Of a DNA stretch of 34,812 nt, positions 1 through 7,881 are shown piece by piece. The notes beneath the pieces were generated by a model. That model was not told the DNA's origin. It saw nothing but the letters and a program-made list of their open reading frames with translations, and searched no databases. Within the stretch, counting starts at the first letter, position 1. Each line of letters opens with the position of its first letter. The translations under genes were made by a program, and so were the position numbers. Origin of the DNA: Streptomyces sp. F63 (lineage in GTDB: Bacteria; Actinomycetota; Actinomycetes; Streptomycetales; Streptomycetaceae); assembly GCF_018070345.1 (NCBI RefSeq), contig NZ_JAGPXX010000046.1:1-34812 (forward strand), in the 5' to 3' direction.

Positions 1-116
1 CACGATCCGTGCCGCCGGACGCGACGAGTACGCGGGCGACCAGGACATCCAAAACCGTTCGGGGTGTCCGCAGTGACCAGGTATGGGTCCAAGACTCACT
101 CCTGCTCACTGATTAG
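1..116. other. Left edge, no gene recognised
   Basis: A short plus-strand reading frame is open from the window edge to a TGA at 74-76 and could be the last codons of a gene lying outside. Its residues match nothing I recognise. The stretch ends in a TAG at 114-116 that closes the frame of the following gene. A small inverted repeat (AGGAAC, one base, GTTCCT) covers 115-127 and includes part of that stop. Confidence 0.3.
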
Positions 117-140
117 GAACGGTTCCTGCGCAGCGCCCGG

Positions 141-584
141 GTGCTGGACGCGCGCCGGCTGGGCAAGCAGCGGGCCGAGACGGTCCAGGTGCTGCGGGGC
201 ATCACCGTGCCGGGGTACGGCTGGCGGCACCACCCCGCCGTCCGGATGTGGGCGGGTTACGAGGAGGCCCTGGTCCGGTACGGGCTGGTGATGGTCCGGG
301 GGTGGCGTGCGGACGGCCGCCGGGACACCTGCGCGGCCACCCTGACCGGTGATCTGTCCCGGGCCACGGGGTGTACGGCGCCCCGGTCCCAGGAGGAGCT
401 GGCTGCGGCGGGCGAACTGCCGCCGTGGCTGGGCGATCCCGCCTTCCATCTGAGCCACCGGTCGGCACTCGTACGGAAGGACCCGGAGCGGTACGGACCG
501 CTGTTCCCCGGGGTCCCGGGGGATCTGCCGTACGTGTGGCCGGTCTCGGACCGGTACGGGGCCGCGGGCCCCGCCACGGGGTAG
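141..584 (+). CDS. MSMEG_6728-family protein (pyrimidine-dimer glycosylase-like), 5'-truncated
   Basis: The product carries the family core LDARRLGKQRAE, GWRHHPAVRMWAGYEEAL, SHRSALVRKDP and the C-terminal PDDLPYVWP-like end. It therefore belongs to the actinobacterial MSMEG_6728 family, which resembles pyrimidine-dimer DNA glycosylases. That biochemical role is by analogy only. Homology already starts before the GTG at 141 (FLRSARVLD from about 123), but a TAG at 114-116 closes the frame. The usual first ten or so residues (a MQTFLPYPDF-like start) are missing, and no Shine-Dalgarno precedes the GTG. The rest is full length and intact. The gene is probably a recently truncated or decaying copy, although expression from the GTG cannot be excluded. 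Confidence 0.6.
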   Translation: MLDARRLGKQRAETVQVLRGITVPGYGWRHHPAVRMWAGYEEALVRYGLVMVRGWRADGRRDTCAATLTGDLSRATGCTAPRSQEELAAAGELPPWLGDPAFHLSHRSALVRKDPERYGPLFPGVPGDLPYVWPVSDRYGAAGPATG

Positions 585-872
585 CCGCTCCCGTCCGCCG
601 GTACCGCCGCATCCGGGCCCGGACGGGCCCGGCGCACGGGCCGGCACCGCACGTCCCGGAGCGGCCCCGTCCCGGCGGGGGCGGCGCCGTGACCGCACCG
701 CGCGCGGGTCCCCGTCCGCGGTGCCGGCCCGTCCGGACGGCCGCGGCCCGTACCCCGTCCGCCCTGGCGCCGGGCACCCCCGGAAGTCCGGGCGCTCCCG
801 CGGCCCGCACCCCCGGAGGTCCCGAAGACCGCGAAGGCCCCTTCCCGGCAGGAGCGTTGCGCCCGCGGGCCG
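585..872. other. Convergent intergenic region with an inverted repeat
   Basis: This region lies between the plus-strand MSMEG_6728-type gene and the 3' end of the minus-strand kinase. An inverted repeat with 9-bp arms (CCGGGCCCG and its complement, 2-nt centre) lies at 613-632 and could act as a bidirectional terminator. Nothing else is recognisable in this very GC-rich stretch. Confidence 0.3.
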
Positions 873-3083
873 TCAGCCCGGGGCGGGCCCGGGGCCGCGG
901 AGCCCGGCCAGCCGGCGGTAGATCTCCACTGCTTCCGCGGAGCGCCCCAGCCGCTCCAGGCAGTGCGCCTCGTCGGCCCGGCCGGCCAGGGCGTCCGGAT
1001 GGCCGGGGCCCAGGAGGTTCTCCTGGTCGCGGGCCACCTGGCGGTGGACGGCGAGGGCGTCCTCCCAGCGGTCCAGCCGGCCCAGGCAGAGGGCGATCTC
1101 CCGGCGGCCGGCCAGGGTCTCCGGGTGGCCGGGGCCGAGGACCCGCTCGCGGACGGCGCAGACCTCGCGGGCCTCCGCCAGCGCCTCCGGCCAGCGGCCC
1201 AGCCGGCCGAGGCTGACCCCGAACCCGTGCCGGGCGCGCAGGGTGCCGGGATCCTCCGGGCCGCGGGCCCGCGTCCATTGCGCCACCAGGTCGCGGTACA
1301 GCTCCAGGGCCTCGGCGCCGCGGCCCAGCAGTCCCAGGCTGACGCCCTCCTCGTGGCGGGCCGCGAGGGTGTCCGGGTGGAGCGGGCCGAGGACGCGCCG
1401 CCGGGCGGCGTGGATCTCCCGGTGGACGCGCAGCGCGTCGGCCCAGCGGCCGAGCCGGCCGAGGGCGTGCGCCACCTCGCAGCGGGTGCTCAGGGTGTCC
1501 GGGTGGTCCGGGCCCAGGAGGCGGGAGCGGGCGCCGGCGACCTCGGAGGCCGTCCGGTACGCGTCCGCGTACCGCCCCAGCCGGCCCAGGGTGACGGCGA
1601 GCTGATGGCGGCAGCGCAGAGTGTCGGGGTGACCGGGGCCGTCGGCCCGCTCGCGGGCGGCGAGCACGGCGGCGCAGAGCTGGTGCGCCTCGACGTGCCG
1701 GCCGAGCCGGCCGAGGACGCGGGCCTGGTCCTGCCGGACGAGGAGGGTGGCGGGATGGTCCGGTCCGAGGGTGCGCCGGCGGGCCTCCGCGACCCGCTCG
1801 TAGGCGCCCAGGGCCTCCCCGGGGCGCCCGGCGCGGAGCAGGGCGCCGGCCGTCTCGTAGCGGCTGGCGAGGGTGTCGGGGTGGTCGGGACCGAGGAGCC
1901 GCTCGCGTTCGGCGGCCACGTCACGGTGCGTCCCGGCGGCCTCCTCCCAGCGGCCGCGCCGGGCGAGGGCGAGCCCGGACGCGTGGCGGCGGGCGAGGGC
2001 GGCGACCTGCCCGGGCGGCGGCGGGGGCCGGCCGGGCGCCTGCGGGGGCGGGCCGGGCGCGGCGGGGCCCGGGTGGCCCGTCCAGGGGCCGGTGAGCCCG
2101 GTGGAGGGGCCGGGGACCGCGGCGCGCGCGAGGGCGCCGACGGCTTTGGAGCCGGTGGTCATGCCGCGGGTCCAGGCCGGCAGCCGCGGCTCGTACGGCT
2201 CGGTGAACGGTACGGGGCTGCCGTCCGGGTGGGTGCAGCGGGCGGCGGCGAGCCGGTCACCGAGTTCGGCCGCGTCGGCGGGCCGGTCTTCGGGGTCCTT
2301 GGCGAGCAGGTCGAGCACCAGCCGCTCGAAGGGCTCGGGCAGGTCCGGCCGGTGCTCGCGGAGGGGGCGGGGCGCGGTGTCGCGGTGGCCGACGAGGACG
2401 GACCAGGCGTCCTCCTGGTCGAACGGCGGGGCGCCGGTGGCGAGTTCGTAGAGCACGCAGCCCAGCGAGTAGAGGTCGCTGCGGTGGTCGGCGGAGCCGC
2501 CGGAGATCTGCTCGGGCGCCATGTAGTGCGGGGTGCCCACGGCGATCCCGGCACTGGTCAGGCGGGAGCCGGGGTCCATGCCGCGGGCGAGGCGGGCGAT
2601 GCCGAAATCGCAGATCTTCACGGTGCCGTCGGCGAGCCGCATGATGTTGGCCGGTTTGAGGTCCCGGTGCACCACGCCCTGCCGGTGGGTGTAGGCGAGG
2701 GCGGCGGCGACCTGCTCGGTGATGTCCGCCAGCTCCGGGAGCGCCAGCGGGCGGCTGCCGTTGTCCTCCAGCACCTGCCCGAGGTGACGGCCGTCGAGGA
2801 GTTCCATGACGAGGTGCAGCACACCGTCGTCCTCGCCGAAGTCGTGGACGACCGTGATGCCGCGGTGCTGGAGCGAGGCGGCGACCCGGGCCTCGCGGCG
2901 GAAACGCTCGCGGAGCACCCGGGCGGAGTGCTCGTCGTGTCCGGGCCCGAGCGGCTTGAGGCATTTGACGGCGACCTGGCGGCCCAGTGCCTCGTCCAGG
3001 GCGCGCCACACCTCGCCCATGCCGCCGCGCCCGATGCGTTCGAGCAGCCGGTAGCGGCCGCGGACCAGTCCGGTCTTCTCCAC
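873..3083 (-). CDS. Serine/threonine protein kinase with C-terminal TPR array
   Basis: The N-terminal half is a complete Hanks-type kinase: glycine loop GRGGMGEV (residues 18-25), catalytic Lys40 in VAVK, HRDLKP at 139-144, DFG at 159-161, and an APE motif in the activation segment. It would phosphorylate Ser/Thr on unknown partners. A Pro/Gly-rich linker follows, then about eight 42-residue TPR units. Each unit contains a version of LGPDHPDTLxxR, as in kinesin light chain and bacterial TPR_10/TPR_12 proteins. No membrane span is visible, so the protein should be cytosolic, unlike PASTA-type PknB. The GTG at 3083 gives the usual start a few residues before the GRY motif. An in-frame GTG at 3164 would add 27 atypical residues. 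The kinase stands alone. Confidence 0.9.
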   Translation of the reverse strand: MEKTGLVRGRYRLLERIGRGGMGEVWRALDEALGRQVAVKCLKPLGPGHDEHSARVLRERFRREARVAASLQHRGITVVHDFGEDDGVLHLVMELLDGRHLGQVLEDNGSRPLALPELADITEQVAAALAYTHRQGVVHRDLKPANIMRLADGTVKICDFGIARLARGMDPGSRLTSAGIAVGTPHYMAPEQISGGSADHRSDLYSLGCVLYELATGAPPFDQEDAWSVLVGHRDTAPRPLREHRPDLPEPFERLVLDLLAKDPEDRPADAAELGDRLAAARCTHPDGSPVPFTEPYEPRLPAWTRGMTTGSKAVGALARAAVPGPSTGLTGPWTGHPGPAAPGPPPQAPGRPPPPPGQVAALARRHASGLALARRGRWEEAAGTHRDVAAERERLLGPDHPDTLASRYETAGALLRAGRPGEALGAYERVAEARRRTLGPDHPATLLVRQDQARVLGRLGRHVEAHQLCAAVLAARERADGPGHPDTLRCRHQLAVTLGRLGRYADAYRTASEVAGARSRLLGPDHPDTLSTRCEVAHALGRLGRWADALRVHREIHAARRRVLGPLHPDTLAARHEEGVSLGLLGRGAEALELYRDLVAQWTRARGPEDPGTLRARHGFGVSLGRLGRWPEALAEAREVCAVRERVLGPGHPETLAGRREIALCLGRLDRWEDALAVHRQVARDQENLLGPGHPDALAGRADEAHCLERLGRSAEAVEIYRRLAGLRGPGPAPG

Positions 3084-3509
3084 TGCGATCGCCGCCCCCG
3101 TCGATTCGCGCCCTCCCCGGCGGACTCCCAGTATGACCAGCCGTGTGCGGCCTGTGTACGGCACCGTACGCGTTCGCCGCGGGAGGCCGGAAGCGTCCGC
3201 GACGGCCGGGAGTCAACTCCCGGCGCTTCCGGGCTGGTTGCCGCACGGTGCCGGACGCCGCGGGGGCGCGGGGGCGCGGGGGCACCGGCGTCCAGGGGCG
3301 CGCGGCCCCGGCGGACCGCGCCGCCGCCCCGCGGCCCGCCGCCCCATCGCGCCTCCGCCCCATCGCGCCTCCGCCCCGCCGGCCTTCGCCCACCGCCCGC
3401 CCGCGGCGCCCCGCCCGCCGCCGGGCACACGACGGCGGGCGGGCCCCACGGACCCGCCCGCGCCGTGTCGTGGTACGTCCGGACGGCGGTCCGGGCGCCC
3501 GTCGGCTGC
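3084..3509. other. Intergenic region with 16-bp direct duplication
   Basis: This stretch holds the upstream region of the minus-strand kinase and the downstream region of the DUF3618 operon. A 16-bp unit (GCCCCATCGCGCCTCC) is perfectly duplicated in tandem at 3341-3372. No gene is recognised. A stem-loop at 3432-3466 is listed separately. Confidence 0.4.
3432..3466 (-). terminator. Stem-loop after the DUF3618 operon
   Basis: The strand pairs as ACGGC plus GGGCGGG against CCCGCCC plus GCCGT, with a two-base bulge and a 9-base loop. It starts about 44 bp past the DUF3618 stop codon. There is no U tract, as is usual for actinomycete terminators. Confidence 0.45.
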
Positions 3510-4196
3510 TTACGAACCGCTCCCGCGGTCCTTGGCCTCGCCGGCCACCGTGCGGCCCGATTCCCGGGCGCGGCCGGTGACGTGCCCGGCCTGTCCGCGG
3601 GCCTCCTCACCGGTGTGCCGGGCGGCGCTCATGGCCGAGCGCGCCACCTCCTCGGCGGCGTGCCGCGCGGTCTCGCCGGCGCCCGCCTTCAGACGTCCGG
3701 CGTACTCCCCGGCCGCCGCCTTGACGGGACCGGCCGCACCGCCGGTCCGTTCGGCGAACCGGGAGACGGTCCGCTTCTCGGTCTCGGAGTCGGGGAGCAG
3801 CGACGCCCCCAGCATCCCGGCACCGAACGCGATCACCCCGGCCGCCATCGGGTTGCCCTCGGTGCGGCGAGCCGCCTCGTGCGGTGCCCCGCGTGCGCGG
3901 TGACCGGCCTCCTCGGCCCGCTGCCGGACGGATTCGGCGGCGTCGGCGGAGGTCTCCTGGACGGACCGGGCCGTCTGCCGGGTCCGCTCCCGGGTCTGGT
4001 CCTTCCCGTGCGAGGTGCTGCCCATCACGCGTTCCCGGGCGCCGGTCACGGCGTGCCGCATCCGTTCCCGCCGCCGCTCCACGGCGCGGCGGGGGCTGGC
4101 GCGGTCGGCCAGCTCGTCGACGTCGTGGGCCAGTTCCCTGCGGGTGGATTCGATGCCCGCCCTTATCCGGTCGGGTGAGTCGGGTGACGTGCCCAT
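3510..4196 (-). CDS. DUF3618 domain-containing protein
   Basis: The protein has 228 residues. The N-terminal part carries the DUF3618 signature (RAGIESTRRELAHDVDELA, residues 12-30, followed by DRASPRRA). A charged, helical middle section is rich in Ala, Glu and Arg. One short hydrophobic segment at about 116-134 could anchor it in the membrane, and a second amphipathic helical stretch follows. The start is set by an excellent AAGGAGG seven bases before ATG 4196. The gene overlaps the end of the upstream holin-like gene by 34 bp, which implies translational coupling. The family's biochemical role is unknown. Together with the two upstream genes it makes a small envelope or stress-type operon common in Streptomyces. 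Confidence 0.85.
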   Translation of the reverse strand: MGTSPDSPDRIRAGIESTRRELAHDVDELADRASPRRAVERRRERMRHAVTGARERVMGSTSHGKDQTRERTRQTARSVQETSADAAESVRQRAEEAGHRARGAPHEAARRTEGNPMAAGVIAFGAGMLGASLLPDSETEKRTVSRFAERTGGAAGPVKAAAGEYAGRLKAGAGETARHAAEEVARSAMSAARHTGEEARGQAGHVTGRARESGRTVAGEAKDRGSGS

Positions 4197-4669
4197 TCCG
4201 CATCCTCCTTCACGGTCTCGATGGTCTGCTGCGGTGCGGGGGAGAACGCCCGTGTGCGGGCCCGGCCCACCACGGCGAGTACGCCGCCGGCGACCGCCCA
4301 CAGGGCGGTGACGATCAGCGCGGCCCAGGCCGGGTCCATCACGTTGGCCAGCGCGAACACGGCGGTCAGCGAGAGGAAGAGGGCGGTCATGTAGCCCGCG
4401 AACGCGGCGCCGCCGAACATCCCGGCCGCCTGGCCCGCCTTGGCTCCCTCCGCCTTGAGTTCCGCCTTGGCCAGCTCGATCTCCTGGCCGAGCAGCCTGC
4501 GGAAGTCGTCGGTGACCCGGGAGACCAGCTCGCCCATCGAGGGCTCGGTGTCCCCGGGCCGCCGTGCGGCGCGCCCGGCGGTTCCGGCCTCCAGGTCGCG
4601 GAGGACGTCCTCGCGGTCACGTTCCGCGGCCGGGGCCGTTCCGCCTCCCCGTGCTGTGGTCAGGGTCAT
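4163..4669 (-). CDS. Phage holin family (DUF1469-type) membrane protein
   Basis: The protein has 168 residues. The segment MGELVSRVTDDFRRLLGQEI followed by ELAKAEL (about residues 45-71) is the hallmark amphipathic helix of this family. It is followed by two membrane spans at about 82-109 and 113-135 and a short cytosolic tail. Despite the family name these are chromosomal actinomycete proteins with no demonstrated lytic role, and no phage genes are nearby. ATG 4669 is preceded by GGAGG at good spacing and lies one base after the upstream stop. The 3' end overlaps the DUF3618 gene. It is the middle gene of a three-gene operon. Confidence 0.85.
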   Translation of the reverse strand: MTLTTARGGGTAPAAERDREDVLRDLEAGTAGRAARRPGDTEPSMGELVSRVTDDFRRLLGQEIELAKAELKAEGAKAGQAAGMFGGAAFAGYMTALFLSLTAVFALANVMDPAWAALIVTALWAVAGGVLAVVGRARTRAFSPAPQQTIETVKEDAEWARHPTHPTG

Positions 4670-4670
4670 C

Positions 4671-5396
4671 TCAGCCCACCTCCGGCGGCCGGCCCGGCAG
4701 GCCCGGCCAGTCGGTCTCACGTGCGGTCGTCCGCCCGGGGACGCCCGGGTCCCGTGTCTCCGGCCCGGTTCCGCGGGACGGTGCCGGGCTCTCCCCGGGC
4801 GGTCCGGTGCGGCGGCCCGCCCCGGCGGAGCGGTCGAGCACGGGTCCCGGCTTGTCCGCGGCCGGCGGCTCCTCCCCGGTCCCCGTTCCGGAGGACGCGG
4901 ACTTCAGGTCCTTGGCGATCCGTCCCGCGGCGAGCCCCGCGGCGGCGGCGGTGCCGAGGAAGACCCCCGGCTTGCGCCGCGCGAACGACTGGATCTCCTC
5001 GGCGATGCCGCCGGCGCCGCGCTTCTCCAGGAAGTCGGCGGCGCGGTACCCGCCGTCCGACACCTTTTCGGCGACGGTCCGGGCGGGCGAACCCTCCCGG
5101 GCGTTGCCGGCCATGCCCGCCAGGTCGTCCGCCCACTGGCGGACGGTTCCGGCGGTGCGCCGTACCTGGCTGTCCGCCTCGCTCCTGGCGCGGTCGCGCA
5201 GGTCTCCGACGGCCGAACCGGCCTGTTCGCGGGCCTTGTCCGCGACCGCCTTCGCCTCGTGCCCGGCGGTGGCGCGCACCTCTCCGGCGGCCTGCCCGGC
5301 CGCTCCGGCCGTGGCCGCAGCCTCGTGTTGGGCCGTCTCCCCGGTCTGCCGACCGGGTCCGGCACTCGCATGACTGGCACGTGCCGAGTCGCTCAT
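4671..5396 (-). CDS. Alanine-rich helical hypothetical protein, first gene of the envelope operon
   Basis: The protein has 241 residues. It is mostly predicted amphipathic helix, rich in Ala, Glu, Arg and Gly, in the style of late-embryogenesis or apolipoprotein-like proteins. A conserved block around residues 125-160 (EIQSFARRKPGVFLGTAAAA and then GLAAGRIAKDLKSA) contains the only hydrophobic stretch. A Pro/Gly-rich disordered tail follows. GGGAGG lies six bases before ATG 5396, so the start is secure. The stop is one base from the next start (TGAGATG). I cannot assign a function. Streptomyces homologues regularly precede a holin-like and a DUF3618 gene, suggesting a shared role at the membrane. 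Confidence 0.8.
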   Translation of the reverse strand: MSDSARASHASAGPGRQTGETAQHEAAATAGAAGQAAGEVRATAGHEAKAVADKAREQAGSAVGDLRDRARSEADSQVRRTAGTVRQWADDLAGMAGNAREGSPARTVAEKVSDGGYRAADFLEKRGAGGIAEEIQSFARRKPGVFLGTAAAAGLAAGRIAKDLKSASSGTGTGEEPPAADKPGPVLDRSAGAGRRTGPPGESPAPSRGTGPETRDPGVPGRTTARETDWPGLPGRPPEVG

Positions 5397-5825
5397 GGGT
5401 GCCTCCCTTCACCTGTCACCCCACAGGGGCGTTCGACCCCCGTCAGCTCTCAGCCGGTCGGGTTACCAGCCCGGTATGGACAAAACCGGCAAAACCGCAA
5501 GGCGGGATGGGCCGGCCGCTCATCACCGCAGGTGAGGAACGGCCACCTCACGCAGCGGCCCGGGCCCGGCTCCGTACGGCGGTCCGCGCCGTCCGCGGCT
5601 CCGGCGACTCCGCGGCTCCGCGGCTCCCGCGACGGCAGCGCGGTCCGCCCCGCGGAGGGGCCCCGTTCGCGGTTCCCGCCCCCGCCCGTGCGCTCCTCCG
5701 GCCGCGGGCCGCGAGCCGCCGGCCGCGCACGGCACGCACCGGGTTCGCCGACTTCCGGCGCGGCGACGGCCCCGTTCACCACACTGGTGGGAACGACCGG
5801 TGTCGAGCCGCCAGGGAGACGTGAG
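5397..5825. other. Divergent intergenic region between the envelope operon and dhaK
   Basis: No gene is recognised. On the minus strand two copies of the octamer GGTTTTGC or GGTTTTGT lie at about 5481-5500, followed by TGGTAAC. This loosely resembles a SigB-class promoter for the envelope operon but does not match the consensus well. Upstream of dhaK an imperfect dyad (GTTCACCA, CAC, TGGTGGGAAC) covers 5774-5794, 32-52 bp before the start codon, and may be an operator. Confidence 0.3.
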
Positions 5826-6818
5826 ATGAAGATGCTGATCAATGTTCCGGAGACCGTGGTCGCGGACGCGCTGCGCGGGATGGCCGCCGCGCACCCCGAG
5901 CTGACCGTCGACGTCGAGAACCGCGTGATCGTCCGCCGGGACGCGCCCGTCTCCGGGAAGGTCGGCCTGGTCTCGGGCGGCGGATCCGGGCACGAACCGC
6001 TGCACGGGGGGTTCGTGGGCCCGGGGATGCTCGACGCGGCCTGCCCGGGCGAGGTGTTCACCTCCCCCGTCCCGGACCAGATGGTGCGCGCCGCGGCGGC
6101 CGTGGACAGCGGCGCGGGCGTGCTGTTCATCGTGAAGAACTACACCGGTGACGTCCTCAACTTCGAGATGGCGGCCGAGCTCGCCGAGGACGAGGGCATC
6201 CAGGTGGCCAGCGTCCTGGTCAACGACGACGTGGCCGTGACCGACAGCCTGTACACCGCCGGGCGGCGCGGCACCGGGGCCACCCTGTTCGTCGAGAAGA
6301 TCGCCGGGGCGGCGGCGGACGAGGGCATGCCGCTGGAGCGGGTGGAGGCCCTCGCCCGGCGGGTCAACGAGTCCTCCCGCAGCTTCGGGGTGGCGCTCAG
6401 CGCCTGCACCACCCCCGCCAAGGGCGGCCCCACCTTCGATCTGCCGCCGGGCGAACTGGAGTTGGGCATCGGCATCCACGGCGAGCCGGGCCGGGAGCGG
6501 CGCGCCATGATGACGTCCGGGGAGATCGCCGACTTCGCCGTGGACGCCGTCCTGGAGGACCTGGACCCCCGGGAGCCGGTGCTGCTGCTCGTGAACGGCA
6601 TGGGCGCCACGCCGCTGCTGGAGCTCTACGGCTTCCACGCCGAGGTGAGCCGGGTGCTGCGGGAGCGCCGGGTGGACGTGGCCCGCACGCTGGTCGGCAA
6701 CTACGTCACCTCGCTGGACATGGCGGGCTGTTCGGTGACGCTCTGCCGGGCGGACGAGGAGCTGTTGCGGCTGTGGGACGCGCCGGTGGCGACCCCCGGG
6801 CTGCGCTGGGGGCGCTAG
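5826..6818 (+). CDS. dhaK: Dihydroxyacetone kinase subunit DhaK
   Basis: The 330-residue protein aligns with the Dha-binding subunit of dihydroxyacetone kinase along its whole length. His218 in GIGIHGEP, which forms the covalent hemiaminal with the substrate, His56 in GGGSGHEP and Asp109 in NYTGD fall at exactly the E. coli numbering, so the active site is intact. Normally DhaK works with DhaL, which carries the nucleotide, and in PTS-type systems DhaM. The downstream 313 bp holds neither, and the next gene is convergent. It is therefore an orphan, served by a DhaL encoded elsewhere or with another role. GGGAG precedes ATG 5826. A second in-frame ATG follows at 5832. Confidence 0.92.
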   Translation: MKMLINVPETVVADALRGMAAAHPELTVDVENRVIVRRDAPVSGKVGLVSGGGSGHEPLHGGFVGPGMLDAACPGEVFTSPVPDQMVRAAAAVDSGAGVLFIVKNYTGDVLNFEMAAELAEDEGIQVASVLVNDDVAVTDSLYTAGRRGTGATLFVEKIAGAAADEGMPLERVEALARRVNESSRSFGVALSACTTPAKGGPTFDLPPGELELGIGIHGEPGRERRAMMTSGEIADFAVDAVLEDLDPREPVLLLVNGMGATPLLELYGFHAEVSRVLRERRVDVARTLVGNYVTSLDMAGCSVTLCRADEELLRLWDAPVATPGLRWGR

Positions 6819-7082
6819 CGGCGCTGACCGCCGCGGCCGGCGGCGGACCGCCGGCCGCGCGCCCTGAGAGCGGCGCGGGGACCGGAGCGGACTCCGGGAG
6901 CCGGAGCGGGAGCGGGAGCCTAGCGGGAACCGGAGCCGGAGCCGGAGCGGGGAGCAGGAACCGGAGCGGGAGCAGGAGCAGGAAGCCGACGCACGGCGGC
7001 GGCCGGTGGCGGGCACGGGCCACCGGCCGCCGGCCGCCGGCCGCCGGCCGCCGCCGGAGGATGCCGACCGGCCCGCACCGGC
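6819..7082. repeat. Low-complexity GGAGCC/GGAGCGGG and CCGGCCG repeats
   Basis: Between the convergent dhaK and USP genes there is no gene. From about 6893 to 6990 the sequence is an imperfect array of six- to eight-base units of the GGAGCC or GGAGCGGG type. Around 7020-7055 it becomes a CCGGCCG repeat. It has probably grown by slippage. Confidence 0.6.
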
Positions 7083-7130
7083 ACCGGTCCGAGGCCCGGG
7101 CCCGGGCCCGGGCCCGGGCCTCGGACCGGT
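7083..7130. terminator. Perfect 48-bp palindrome, bidirectional terminator candidate
   Basis: The arms ACCGGTCCGAG and CTCGGACCGGT enclose four tandem CCCGGG hexamers with a G and a C at the ends. The whole 48 bp is self-complementary with no mismatch. It begins one base after the stop of the minus-strand USP and faces the 3' end of dhaK, the position expected of a shared terminator. It has no T tract on either side. It could also cruciform. Confidence 0.6.
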
Positions 7131-7131
7131 A

Positions 7132-7881
7132 TCAGGCCGCCGTGCCGAGGTTCCGGTGGACCGGGGCCGTGACCGGGACCAGGACGACCGGGCAGTGGGA
7201 GCGGCGCAGCAGGGTCTGGACGACGGGGCTCAGCCGCGGCCCGAAGGGGCCCGGCCTGCGATGGGCCGGGACCACGACCACATCGGCCCGCCCGGTGGCC
7301 CACAGGAGTCCGCGCCTGCGGTCGTGGTCCCGGCGGCGCCCGGCGCGGGACCGGCCCGGCCCCGTCGGGCCGGTCTGCCGTATCCGCAGCGCGGTGCCGC
7401 GCCGCTCGGCCTCGCGGAAGGCGTAGACGGCGGCCTCGGCGTCGGTGGCCTCGTCGGCGCCGAGCAGCACCCCGCGCCGCTCGGGGCGGCGCTCGTCCGG
7501 GAGCCGGCTGCCGCGGACGACGAGCAGCGGCCCGTGGGCACCGGCCGCCACGCGCAGGCTGACCGAGCCCAGCAGCAGTCCGGCCGCGCCACCGTGGCCC
7601 CGGTGGCCGACGACGGTGAGGACGGCGTTGCGGCCCCGCCGCACCAGCGCCTTCGCGGGGTCGCCGACGACCGGGGTCCCGGTCACGGGGAGGCCGGGAT
7701 GGCGCTCCATCACCCGGCGGACGGCCGACTCCAGAACCGGCCCGGCCTGGTCCAGGGCGGGGACGGCGTGGACGATCTCCAGGAGGGCGCCGCAGTGCTC
7801 GGCCTCCCGGGCCGCCATGTCCAGGGCTCGCAGGGAGGCGGGCGAGCCGTCCACCCCCACCACCACATGCCGCGGGGTCAT
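7132..7881 (-). CDS. Universal stress protein, tandem UspA domains
   Basis: The protein has 249 residues. The first UspA domain (about 1-125) starts VVVGVDGSPAS and has the ATP-binding pattern G-x2-G-x9-G-S in GHRGHGGAAGLLLGSVS. The second domain (about 135-245) keeps the fold ends (CPVVLVPV) but has lost the glycine pattern, so only one nucleotide site is expected. Tandem USPs in actinobacteria belong to hypoxia and dormancy regulons. AAGGAA seven bases before ATG 7881 sets the start. The gene is transcribed divergently from the STAS-hydrogenase locus and ends at the 48-bp palindrome. Its substrate or partner is unknown. Confidence 0.9.
   Translation of the reverse strand: MTPRHVVVGVDGSPASLRALDMAAREAEHCGALLEIVHAVPALDQAGPVLESAVRRVMERHPGLPVTGTPVVGDPAKALVRRGRNAVLTVVGHRGHGGAAGLLLGSVSLRVAAGAHGPLLVVRGSRLPDERRPERRGVLLGADEATDAEAAVYAFREAERRGTALRIRQTGPTGPGRSRAGRRRDHDRRRGLLWATGRADVVVVPAHRRPGPFGPRLSPVVQTLLRRSHCPVVLVPVTAPVHRNLGTAA

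Noticed and set aside
202..1278. Long minus-strand open frame antisense to the MSMEG_6728-type gene and the kinase 3' end
   Set aside because: The product is almost only Pro, Gly, Arg and Ala and overlaps two genes with clear family motifs. It is a GC-driven shadow frame.
963..4178. 1071-codon plus-strand open frame
   Set aside because: It is antisense to the kinase and DUF3618 genes, with repeat-like residues mirroring the TPR codons and no motif. Long stop-free antisense frames are expected at this GC content.
4163..4669. Prophage remnant suggested by the holin-family protein
   Set aside because: No endolysin, tail, capsid or integrase gene is nearby. This holin-like family is a routine chromosomal gene beside DUF3618 in Streptomyces.
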